Shown: piece after piece, positions 44,484-54,373 of the stretch
How the letters are laid out: the number at the start of each line of letters is the position of its first letter
Numbering within the stretch: position 1 is the stretch's first letter
DNA from: Benincasa hispida
Taxonomy: Eukaryota > Streptophyta > Magnoliopsida > Cucurbitales > Cucurbitaceae
Assembly: GCF_009727055.1 (NCBI RefSeq)
Contig: NC_052357.1
Span: 18,196,114 to 18,260,113, forward strand
Length of the DNA: 64,000 nucleotides
Direction: 5' to 3'
Made by a program: the position numbers and the translations under genes
The notes under the pieces: generated by a model
Database searches by the model: none
The model's input: only the letters and a program-made list of their open reading frames with translations
Told to the model about the DNA's origin: nothing

Positions 44484-45816
44484 TGATGGAATGGACACAT
44501 GCATAGCAAAAGAAAAATGGATCTAAAGTACTCTAATTAGATTAATTACAAAGATAAGCATGCATGCAATAAAACAAAAAAATGGGGAAAAGAATACAAC
44601 CTTTGTAGTCTTTGAAACTTCTCCAAATTAGCTTCCATCTCCTCATGAACAGTTCGTAGACCACCACGAGAGTCTTCCCTACTATTCTTCGGCCTTAGAA
44701 CGAGAAGGTGGGATCCAATGAATGTCTAATTTGCAGAGGAAAAAGCTAAAATTTTGAGAGAAAAAAGGGATGAGATTATCACATAACCTCATTAAAACCC
44801 ACTATGGCCAAGAGTTCTTCAAAAACAATAAACACTCCCTTTTAAATATCATTACATGCAAACATGCAACTTTGTGTTTGATGAGAATTTGACACTAAAA
44901 AATCCACTAACTTAAAGTGGGATTTAGTGGGACAAGTGTCTTCAAATGAAGACAACATTTAGCCATGCAAAAGTTGGAATTTTCCACTCACAAATATTGG
45001 ATCTTTCCACTAACCTGGTCAAAGTTTGACTCTCAAAGTCCAAAGTAAAAAAAAAATTGACTTTTTAACTTTCAAAGGTCAAAAGTCAACAATTTGACTT
45101 CCATTGCATTTTTTACCTAGTCAACAATTTGACTTTTAATGCAATTTTGACCAATTTCATTTAATTTCAAAACTAATTCTAATAATCAATTTTAAAAATT
45201 AAATTAATATTAAATAATTAATTAAAAATTTTAATTAATTTAATTTAATATTAAATCCAATAATAATCCCGATCAATATGAATCACTATTCATAATCTTG
45301 ATATTTAAATCTTATTTAAATATCTCATATTTTCTCTCTCGTTATGTTTAATTCATAATTAAACATTAGGTTAAATATATCGTATATATTAACGCTTTGC
45401 TCCAAAATTCGAATTTGAACACTTCAAATTCGTTCATCACATTGTTCTAAGGTTTAACCCGACATGAGCTAGTAGAGGGACCTCATAGACCTACAGATCA
45501 TAGGCTCCAACGATCCGCGATTAACTGGCTAAACTCTATAACCTAATTAACCATCATTCGTTAACTACCATGTCACTCCACTAAAGTTCAGTAGTTGCAC
45601 TCCCCTCACTGTAGATATATTATGTCCACTTGAGATAACTATGATTAGTAAGTCAGCCCTTCACAGGTTATTCGTAATAACGGTTGGTTCAAAAACTGTT
45701 TTACCCTCGAGATTACATCTTACCCTTTAAGTCCCACTAATCCTCTAATGAGCATTTGGTTTGTGATCTAATCACTAAACCAAGTTCCTCTCAAGCCAAT
45801 GAGAGAGTGAGACCCT
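44484..45816 (-). mobile_element. 5' LTR of copia element F, truncated
   Basis: TGATGGAATGGACACATGC at the left end, then family landmarks: ACAACCTTTGTAGTCTTTG (44598), GGTGGGATCCAATG (44707), GACATGAGCTAGTAGAGGGACC (about 45460), CACTGTAGATATATTATG (about 45600), and GCCAATGAGAGAGTGAGACC (45795). Copia LTR identity stops near 45816, so about 700 bp are missing. This copy lacks the hairpin found in the B LTR at 291-453. Confidence 0.78.
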
Positions 45817-45959
45817 TTGTGTATTTACTTTTGCTTTCGCCATTGTCAGTTTGGAAAAGTATTTTTTATTTATAAGTATTGTGTGTAGTTACACTGTCTG
45901 CCAAACAAAAATTACTAGATAGGTAAAAGAAAACAATAACATTAAGTCTAGATATTCTC
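45817..45959. other. Unassigned junction sequence
   Basis: About 140 bp between the truncated F LTR and the gag of element G. AT-rich, with GTGTGTAGTTACACTG as a short palindrome (45890-45905). Nothing recognisable; likely non-coding remains of element G. Confidence 0.3.
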
Positions 45960-46993
45960 AAAATAAGAAGAAATACTTGATGTTCTATCAACTATGTCAA
46001 TCTTATCTTCAGGAGATTCAAAGAAATCCGCCACATCCAAATTTGTCATATGAGATGGGTCAAATATATCATTATCCCAGTAAGCAAAATTTACTTCCAT
46101 AACTTTTTTTCCTTCAGGGAGGCTTGATAGAGGTCAACTAAGTGTTTTGACATACGGTAGGTACGTGACTAATGTCCAGTCATTTCACATCGGAAGCATT
46201 TATTTTCAACACTTTTTTAACTCTTATCTTGTGGAACTTTTCCTTTGTGATCATCATTTTGCATGGTTCTTTTGAAATTTAAATGATAAAAATGACCACC
46301 ACGAAAAATAATAATTATTTCTTCTTCTACCACGATCATGACCTCGACCGCAACCACAACCTCGACCACAATTATTATTAAAATTTACAACATTCACTTT
46401 AGGGAATGATGTCATTCCGATTGGTCTAGATTCATGATTTTTCATCAATAACTCGTTATTATGTTCGGTCACGAGAAGACATGAAATTAATTCAGAATAT
46501 TTTTTAAAATCTTTCTCTCAATATTGCTACTGCAGGAGCATATTTGAGACATGAAATATAGAAAATGTCTTCTCTAACATATCAACATCAGTAATTTTTT
46601 CTTTGCATAACAACAATTTTGAACTGATTTTAAATAATATGGAGTTGTAATCACTTACTGATTTGAAATCTTGTAGCCTCAAGTGCATCTACTCATAATA
46701 AGCTTTAGGAAGAATAACTATTTTTTTTAATGATCATATCTCTCTTTCAAATTTTTTCACAAGATATAGGGATCTTTTATTGTAAGATACTTCATTTTGA
46801 ATCCCTCGTAGATATGATGACGAAGGAAAATCACAGCTTTTGCTTTGTCCTGACTGAATGTCGTATTTTTTTCGTTAATTGTTTCTCCCAAGTTCATAAC
46901 ATCCCAGTGAATTTCGACATCAAGTACCCATGACAAATAATTATTGTTGTTAATATCAAGGGCGGAAAATTCTAATTTTGTGAGATTTGTCAT
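45960..46993 (-). pseudogene. Copia gag (element G), degenerate
   Basis: 46993-46757 encodes a Gag start of a different copia lineage: MTNLTKLEFSALDINNNNYL, WVLDVEIHWDVMNLGETI, KAVIFLRHHI. 46472-46254 encodes the Gly/Arg-rich stretch before the zinc knuckle (GRGCGCGRGHDRGRRR). The knuckle itself and the end (SRTYRMSKHLVDLYQASLKEK, FFESPED equivalents) are seen in broken frames at 46200-45990. Frameshift between 46750 and 46480. No pol follows. Confidence 0.78.
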
Positions 46994-47497
46994 GGAACCA
47001 CTATCATAAAATATTGTACTTATGTTAAAAATTTAATAGATAATGAATATGCAAAATAACATTAAATTTATTAATTATAACGAAGAGGGAAGAACCGACA
47101 TACCTATAGGACCTATCTTTAGCGGAAAAACGACAAGGGCTCGTTCTGATAACATAATCTGAAATTGAGGAGCACAATAGGAATACGAATGGTAATATAA
47201 TATAATATAATATTAAAATAAATAAAAAATAATATATAAATAAATTAAAAAAAAAAGAAATGAGAAAACTCTCAACTTTCTCTACTTTCTCCAATTTGTA
47301 TAGAATTTGCCTAATGTATGTGTAATTTTAAGATCCACCAAATGTCACTATTTATAGGCAAAGTGGGCAAGTAGGATATTGACTTACATGGACACCAAAC
47401 ATGAATAATTACAAGGCAAATGGACAACATGAAGGTGACACATGGCTTTGGAACACTAAGCAATGAACATCTATTTATTATTATAATATTCATAATA
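46994..47497 (-). mobile_element. Leader, primer region and LTR remnant of element G
   Basis: On the minus strand the text TTATCAGAACGAGCCCTTG at about 47137-47155 has the form of a copia LTR/primer junction (ATCAGAACGAGCCC) upstream of the gag start. 47160-47497 would be the LTR (AT-rich; TATTTATAGG-like box on the plus text CTATTTATAGGC at 47349). The end of the LTR is not clear, because the duplicated segment starts at 47498. ORFs 47025 and 47311 are not genes. Confidence 0.45.
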
Positions 47498-48957
47498 AAT
47501 TACAAATATTAAATTCTGATGTATATTTAGTATTAAATAACGAAGAGTGTCTCAATTACAATTGAGATATGCTCACTAAAAAGTCATTGCAAAATCATTG
47601 TCAACTACAACCTTCATCACATTGCTCATTATTACAATAACATTCTAATAGGACGAAGATTCAAAGTTCAATCTTTTGATGAAGGGTATGTATTTTATAT
47701 CATTTGAACTATGCTTAATATTGTAATAATTATTGAGTGTTATTCAAACAAAAAATATCAAATAATATTATTGTTCAATAAAGATGTGACACTATGGTTT
47801 TTTTTAATTTTTTAATAGTGATTTTGAAATGGTAAAAATCACTTTTGTCGTTTTCAAAATTATTGTCAAATATATTTTTAATAATTCAAAATTAATTTTG
47901 ATGATATTAAAATTGCATCTAAATGTTAAATGAAACATTAAATTTATTTTACGTGATTAAAGATGATTGAAATGATTTGAACGTGACAAAAGTGATGTTG
48001 ATAATTTCAAAATCACTCTCATGCATGCACTAAGTAGTTGTTTGGAAGTGTTGAAGTTTCATCAACTTGATTTATTATATACCATTTAGGAAAAAATGAT
48101 CAAAATTTACCCATAAATTTGTTAAATTGTATCGATTTAAATTCCAACTTTTAATTTCATCAAATTACAACATCTAAGTCTGATCCAATTTGATGAAATT
48201 ATAAATTTATAGTAAAAATGGATACAACTTGACAAGCTGCATTGATTTTTATTCTAAACTTTCAATCTCATCTAATTGCATCCTTAGATAAGTATTACAA
48301 TATTAACCTTAACTTTGTAAAATGTTGTAAATTTTATCCTTTGATGAGTTTTTTTTTTTTTTTTTCCATTTGAAAATCCATTAAAAAACTTTTCTCATAT
48401 GCTTTGAATTAATTATAAAAGATAGGTATAATACAGAATTGACAATGAAGAAACCAAAATTTACTCATAAACATGTTGTGTTATATCAATTTTCAACCTA
48501 AATTTTCACTTTTGTCAAAATTGACCATAAACTTAATTAAACTCTTAAGCCTTGCAATTTCTATCCTTTATTCAATTTCTACCGAACTAATTAAATAAAA
48601 GTCAATAAACAAATCTTCATAAATTCACTAATTTGAAATAATATCAGATTTTCAAATTTTAAGTTTGATTAATATACATATTAACTAGTGAATACTTTGT
48701 CACAATTTCGCCACTTAAAAACAATAAATAAATAAAATGCTGACGCTAATATTGTTTTTCTTTTAAATCTTACCAATTTTTTATTATTCGTATGTTTTAT
48801 AATTAATTAAAAGCAGATGAAAAATATTTTCAAACTCATTTTCAAACGAAAACTTATCAAATGGTAACCATTGCAAAATACTTTTAAGTTCAAGTTTAGA
48901 TTCTAGCTTCGTATAAATTTGGAATATAATTTGATAAAATTCAAAGTTTATGGGTAA
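47498..48957. repeat. Direct repeat, copy 1, left of the GRAS gene
   Basis: About 1460 bp that recur in the same orientation at 52633-54159. Examples: AATTACAAATATTA...ATTCTGATGTATATTT (start), TTGCAAAATCATTGTCAACTAC, GAAGTTTCATCAACTTGATTTATTATATAC, TTGTATCGATTTAAATTCCAAC, ATACTTTTAAGTTCAA (near the end). Copies differ by scattered substitutions and small indels. No coding capacity, no LTR ends or terminal inverted repeats seen. Confidence 0.85.
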
Positions 48958-49721
48958 TATATATATATATTTAAAAAAAGGAAAAGTATTTTTTAGGTTC
49001 CTAGATTTTGAGACTAGTTTCTATTTAGTCAAGTTTTAAAATATTACAAATTTAGTTCTTAAGACTCATTTAGTAACTATTTGATTTTTATTTTTTATTT
49101 TTTAAAAAATTAAGCTTATAAATACTCCTCACAACTCTGAGTATCTTGCTTTGTCCCGTGCCTTTTACCATTGTACCATTATTTTTTATAAAAAAAAACT
49201 AAGCCAAATTTGAAAACTAAAAAAAAAAACTGTTTTTTGTTTGGATTGTTTTCAAATATAGAAATATGAGTTAAATTATTTATATATATAGCAAATGTCA
49301 TTGTCTAAAGTGTCTATCACCATTTTTGTTTTTGAAATTTGATTAGGAATTAAACTCTTTTACTTAAGAAAACTACAACAAACCATTTTGAGAAATGGAG
49401 GGAAAACATGTTTAATTTTCAAAAACTTAAAACAAAATAGTTACCAAACGAGACTTAAGTTTTGAGTTTAATTTCAATTTAATCTCAAAGTTTGGACATA
49501 TTGCAATTTTACTTTTGAAATTTAAGTTTTATTTGAATTAACCTCAAATTTTCACTAAATAATCACTTTAGCTATCAATTTTTATTTCAATTTGAATCGT
49601 TAAGTTTTAAGATTTACGCTTTTAACATTAATTTTATTTTAAAAAATAATGTTTTGAAAAAAAAAAAAAAACTAATTTTATGATTAGTATGTATTTTCAC
49701 TAAATAAACGCAGCCCTTGAC
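48958..49721. other. AT-rich sequence upstream of the GRAS gene
   Basis: No gene seen in about 760 bp. A and T homopolymers and words such as TAGTTACCAAACGAGACTTAAG and TTTAGTAACTATTTGATTTTT suggest old dispersed repeats. The GRAS promoter probably starts near the right end of this stretch, where base composition becomes less AT-rich after 49710. Confidence 0.4.
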
Positions 49722-50033
49722 GTGTTCAAGTGGACCCCACTCTCCCCCCAATCGGCAAAGCGGAAATTGAGAGTCTTGAGAGTTTGGAGTGCTAAAAAGC
49801 CGAAGGCAGCAAAATCTTCAAAGACCATAAACAAAATTTCTAGGCGACATGATGAATCTCCGGCGATGGTTTATGGATCCAACTATGGTGGATTTCTGCG
49901 GTTTGGCTCTCTAACGATTGGTTTCGTTAAGACTTTGAGAAGCTTTGTTTTGTTTCTGAAGTTTTTGCTTCGTGAGAGGAAAGAAGAAAGTTCTTCCCAA
50001 TTCTCCCAATCCAAACGGATCGAAGTCGTCTGA
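49722..50033 (+). other. Possible 5' exon of the GRAS gene (non-coding or uORF)
   Basis: A 103-codon ORF in locally GC-richer sequence about 690 bp upstream of the GRAS start. The peptide is basic and matches nothing I know. It is followed by ATTAAATCCGTTTCTGTAATT, where GT at 50051 could be a splice donor; candidate acceptors TTTATTCATCAG (near 50628) and TTTGTTCATCAG (near 50704) lie just before the GRAS ATG. An untranslated first exon with a 5'-UTR intron would fit. Inference only. Confidence 0.3.
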
Positions 50034-50721
50034 GATTAAATCCGTTTCTGTAATTATTTTGTTCATTCATTCGAGTAAATTTCTCTCCATTTGAATCAAA
50101 GAAAGATAAAGTTTAACAAAATTTTCGAATATTCCATCGACCATTGTTCTGATTAGATATTATTACAATAAACTGAATTCCAATTTTTGCTTTCGTATGA
50201 AATTTCTCTACAACTATCGAAAATGGTGATCGTGGATTCCAATACGGAGAGATTAGAGTATTATTTTATTTCTATTATTTGTAACCATCCTGAAAAAGGA
50301 AAGAGACAACAAAAAGGACCTCTGTTCTTTGTTTCATTGTTTGTTTTGATGGCTTAAATTTCAACCTTTTTTAAGTTGTCTTGTTAGAAAATGACAAGAA
50401 GAAAGGTTATAGAGTTTGATATCATTGTGTTGTGTCCAATTCAAACTTGCCAGCTTGTTTTGTAGTTTATAAACTTTGATTCTTGATCTTTTCTGTAACA
50501 CTTGTTTGGGAATATCCAATGTAGTAGAGTATTCCATAGGAATAAAAACAGATTTAAAGAAGACTTTTGGCTGTTTTTTTTTAAAGAAATCTCTGCAAGT
50601 GACATTGAGCTTAGGTTTATTCATCAGCTTGATTTAAAGTAGAATTTTGATTGTTTTGTTTAGAGAAATTTTTGGAGTGATACTGTGAAGAGTTTGTTCA
50701 TCAGCTTTCTTCTGCTCTTTA
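50034..50721 (+). promoter_or_regulatory. 5' flank / putative 5'-UTR intron of the GRAS gene
   Basis: About 690 bp, T-rich on the plus strand as plant introns and UTRs are. GTTCATCAGCTT-type text occurs twice (50618-50632 and 50695-50710) in an imperfect duplication of about 77 bp that ends at the start codon. No repeat-element similarity recognised. The minus ORFs at 50361 and 50634 are not convincing genes. Confidence 0.35.
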
Positions 50722-52446
50722 ATGGCTGATGGTTTCTTTTCCTTCACACCATTTGATTTCAGTGGCTCACAAGCAGGAACTTTCTTCCCCTCTAATGGTG
50801 TCCACGAGAAACCGGAGACTGAGCACAGAGGAAAAGAAGACGATTGTCCATTTAGAATGGAGGAGTTTGGAGATTTCAACTTTCTCTCAGCTAATCAATC
50901 TGGCTTCTACCAACAGGACATTCCCAAGATTGGGGATCAAACAAACTATCAACAGCCCAACTCAGATTGTCTTATTTTTGACGAATTGCTATTTGGCAAC
51001 GATTTTACCATTTCCGAATTGATTCAGGAGAAGTCGAAGATATCAGAAAACCCGGTGGCATATTCTATCAGTTTGAACCCCAGTAAACAAGTTTTGAATC
51101 CATGTTTAGAATCTTTGCAGCTGCTAAACAGCTATGGTACCAAAGTCAAGAGGATGAAAGGGACAATTCTTAACAAAAGAGGCGGTGAAGCCAGTGAGGA
51201 GAACAACACATTGTCAACTGAAGAGATATTAAGGGTAGCTGGAGCAAGATATGTTCATTTCTTCCCTGAGGGTTATGACGACTTTTACATGCTGACGCAT
51301 CCGTGTGATTTTGCTATCTCTGGTCTGTTGGAGGATGAGAGAGAAGATGTTGAGCTTGCCCATGTTCTCTTTGCTGCAGCTGAGAAAGTAGGCTACCAAC
51401 AATTTGACCGAGCGAGCTGGCTGCTTCAACGCTGTGAATGGACTGCATCCGCCTATGGTAATGCAGTCCAGCGGCTCGTTTTTTACTTTGCGAAAGCGCT
51501 TAGGAAAAGAATCGAAAGAGAAACTGGACGGGAAGCAATTAAGGAGCAAAAAGAAGAGGAAATGAACCTTGAAGCACTTAAAGGATGCATGAAACTTCCT
51601 TTTCAGCAAGTGATGCATCTAACTGCTGTTCAAGCAATATTTGAGCATGTAAAACTGATCAACAGAATCCATTTGATAGATCTTGAAATCAGAAGTGGAG
51701 TTCATTGGTCAGGTTTTATGCAATCACTTGTAGATCTGAAGGAGCTTCCCATTAAACTTCTTAAGATCACTGCTGTTATATCAGACAAATGTCACTTGAC
51801 AGAGCAGGTAGGAAAGTGGTTGGAAAATGTTGCTGAGTCTCTAAACATACCTTTCTCATTCAAAGCAATCTTGGTATCAGATATGATGGAGATAAAAGAA
51901 GAACTCTTTGAAACAGAAGATGATGAAATGGTAGCAATCTACTGCCCCTTAGTGTTGAGAAACATGATTTCAAGGCCTGCTAGCTTGGAGAATCTGATGA
52001 GAGTAATTCGAAATTTAAATCCATCAATAATGGTAGTTTCTGAGATTGAAGCAAATTATAACCTATCATCATTTGTCAATCGATTCATCGAAGCATTGTT
52101 CTTTACCGCTTCATACTTCGACTGCTTGAAAACTTGCATTGAAGAGGATGAAGACAGCAGAAGAAAGATAGAAGCCTTATGTGGTAAAGGGATTGAAAAC
52201 ATCGTTGCATCGGAAGGTAGCGATCGGGTTTCAAGGAGTGTGAAGATAGAGGTGTGGAGGGCATTCTTTGCAAGGTTTAGAATGGAAGAAATTGAGCTCA
52301 GTGACTCATGTTTGAGCCAAGCTAAGTTGGTAGCTAAGGGGTTTGCTTATGGGAACTTTTGCAGTTTGGAAAAGAATGAGAAATGTTTGATTGTTGGTTG
52401 GAAGGAAACTCCAATTATCTCTATTTCAGCTTGGCAGTTTCTTTGA
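50722..52446 (+). CDS. GRAS-family transcriptional regulator
   Basis: Single open frame of 574 codons with no breaks, the only intact gene in the window. The N-terminus (1-160) is variable and acidic, with no DELLA or TVHYNP motif. The GRAS domain follows: LSTEEI at 164; leucine-heptad region I from about 210 (VELAHVLFAAAEKVGYQQFD); a VHIID-like motif IHLIDLEIRSGVHW at 316-329; leucine-heptad region II from about 361; PFYRE region around 435-475 (MVVSEIEANYNLSSF); SAW motif with the final SAWQFL at 569-574. Length and lack of introns are normal for GRAS proteins, which act in the nucleus with DNA-binding partners. General look is closest to proteins often labelled DELLA RGL1-like, but without DELLA motifs gibberellin sensing is not expected. 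Subfamily not certain. Confidence 0.93.
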   Translation: MADGFFSFTPFDFSGSQAGTFFPSNGVHEKPETEHRGKEDDCPFRMEEFGDFNFLSANQSGFYQQDIPKIGDQTNYQQPNSDCLIFDELLFGNDFTISELIQEKSKISENPVAYSISLNPSKQVLNPCLESLQLLNSYGTKVKRMKGTILNKRGGEASEENNTLSTEEILRVAGARYVHFFPEGYDDFYMLTHPCDFAISGLLEDEREDVELAHVLFAAAEKVGYQQFDRASWLLQRCEWTASAYGNAVQRLVFYFAKALRKRIERETGREAIKEQKEEEMNLEALKGCMKLPFQQVMHLTAVQAIFEHVKLINRIHLIDLEIRSGVHWSGFMQSLVDLKELPIKLLKITAVISDKCHLTEQVGKWLENVAESLNIPFSFKAILVSDMMEIKEELFETEDDEMVAIYCPLVLRNMISRPASLENLMRVIRNLNPSIMVVSEIEANYNLSSFVNRFIEALFFTASYFDCLKTCIEEDEDSRRKIEALCGKGIENIVASEGSDRVSRSVKIEVWRAFFARFRMEEIELSDSCLSQAKLVAKGFAYGNFCSLEKNEKCLIVGWKETPIISISAWQFL

Positions 52447-52632
52447 GTTATTTACCCAGCACATGAAAAAGGAAAGGGAAGCAGTCAATTAATGAAAAAG
52501 GGCTTTGATGCTAATGCCCTTCTCAAGTACATTGTGCTTCTTAGGGGTATTATTAATCCTATAATTGTGTTTGTGTTAGCTATTTCTTATATTAACTTTA
52601 TAATTACACAAATAGTTGTTTGTGAAAACAAG
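52447..52632 (+). other. 3' flank of the GRAS gene
   Basis: About 185 bp after the stop codon, before the second direct repeat. It contains TTAATGAAAAAGG and TTAACTTTATAATTACAC, plausible near-upstream polyadenylation context, but no AATAAA. Likely the 3' UTR. Confidence 0.35.
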
Positions 52633-54159
52633 AATTACAAATATTAGATTCTGATGTATATTTTTTCAATACAACAAATAGGATTGGAAGGTTAACCTCA
52701 ATATTAAAAAACGGAGTACGTCTCAATTACAACTAAGATATGTTCAGTGAGTATTGTAAAGTTATTGCAAAATCATTGTCAACTACGACCTTCATCACAT
52801 TGATCATTATTACAAAAACACTATATTAGGATGAGGATTTGAAGTTCAATCTGATGAAGGGTATGTATTTTATATCATTTGAGTTATGCTTAATATTCTA
52901 ATAGTTATTGAATGTTATTCAAACAAAAAATATTAGATAATATTATTGTTCAAAAAAGACGTGACAATAAGGGCTTTTTTTTAGTGATTTTGAAATGGTA
53001 AAAATCAATTTTGTCGTTTTCAAAATTATTGTCAAAACTTATTTTTAATAATTCGAAATTAATTTTGACGATATTAAAATTGCATCTAAATGTTAAATTA
53101 AACATTAAATTTATTTTGTGTGATTAAAGATGTTTGAAATGATTTGAACGTGACAAAAGTGATGTTAATAATTTTAAAATCACTATTAAGCCATTAAGTA
53201 GTTGTTTGGAAGTGTTGAAGTTTCATCAACTTGATTTATTATATACTATTTAGGAAAAAAGAATCAAAATTTACCCATAAATTTGTTAAATTGTATCGAT
53301 TTAAATTCCAACTTTCAATTTCATCAAATTATAACATCTAACTATGTCTAGTGGTCCAATTTGATGAAGTTATAAGTTTATGGTAAAAATGGATATAACT
53401 TGACAAGTTGTATTGATTTTTACTCTAAACTTTCGATCTCATCTAAATGCATCGTTAGATAAATATTGCAATATTAACCTTAGTTTTATAAAATGTTGTA
53501 AACTTTATCCTTTAATGAGTTTTTTTTTTTTTTTTTTCATTTGAAAATCTATTAAAAAAAGGTTTTCTCATGTGCTTTGAATTAATTATAGAACATGTGT
53601 ATGGTACAGAATTGACAATCATAGAAAAACAACGTAGAAGAAACCAAAATTTACTCATAAACATGTCATGTTATATCAATTTTCAACCTAAATTTTCACT
53701 TTCGTCAAAATTGACCATAAACTTAATTAAATTCTTAAACCTTGCAATTTCTATCCTTTATTCGATTTCTACCAATTCAACCACTTATTAAATAAAAGTC
53801 AATAAACAAATCTTCATAAATTCACTAATATGAAATAATATCAAATTTTGCACAAATTTAAGTTTGATTAATATACAAATTAACTGGTGAATACTTTTTC
53901 ACAATTTCCCAACTTAAAAAAATAAATAAATAAAACGCTGCCACTAATATTGTTTTTCTTTTAAATCTGACCAATTTTTTTTTATTATTCATATGTTTTA
54001 TAATTAATTAAAAGCATAAGAGAAATATTTTCAAACTGATTTTTAAACCAAAACTTACCAAATGGTAACTATTGCAAAATACTTTTAAGTTCAAAGTTTA
54101 GATTCTAGCTTTGTATAAATTTGGAATGTAATTTGATAAAACTAAAAGTTTATAGGTAA
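52633..54159. repeat. Direct repeat, copy 2, right of the GRAS gene
   Basis: Same orientation and order as 47498-48957, about 1527 bp. The main length difference is about 50 extra bases near 52665-52710 (CAATACAACAAATAGGATTGG). Ends at ATTTGATAAAACTAAAAGTTTATAGG. The GRAS gene and its flanks (48958-52632) lie exactly between the two copies. The small ORF 53570-53791 is inside the repeat and not a gene. Confidence 0.85.
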
Positions 54160-54183
54160 AAAAAAAATATTTTTTTTAAAAAA

Positions 54184-54360
54184 TGTTAAATTGTAAAGTC
54201 AGTCTTCTTCTGTTATGATTTTCATATAGTAGGTTGAGCTTTGTTAGGGGTTTTGTTAGCTATTTTTAGTTCTTGTATTAGCTATTTATAACTGTACAAT
54301 TGTGTTATTGATCAATAGAATACATATAGAAATCATTCATTCAGGTCTTGTTTCTCAACA
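54184..54360 (+). mobile_element. Short 5' LTR of an Ale/Retrofit-like copia element
   Basis: TGTTAAATTG...GTTTCTCAACA, about 177 bp, immediately followed by a primer site at 54361. Contains TATTTATA (about 54285) as a possible TATA box. Short LTRs are typical of Ale/Retrofit-type copia elements. The left end is uncertain: TGTTATGATT at 54211 is an alternative. Confidence 0.6.
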
Positions 54361-54373
54361 TGGTATCAGAGCC
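54361..54373 (+). other. Primer binding site (initiator Met tRNA) of the Ale-like element
   Basis: TGGTATCAGAGCC directly after the LTR end CTCAACA, complementary to the initiator methionine tRNA 3' end. Confidence 0.88.

Noticed and set aside
51229..51618. 129-codon minus ORF
   Set aside because: Complete shadow of the GRAS coding sequence on the opposite strand.
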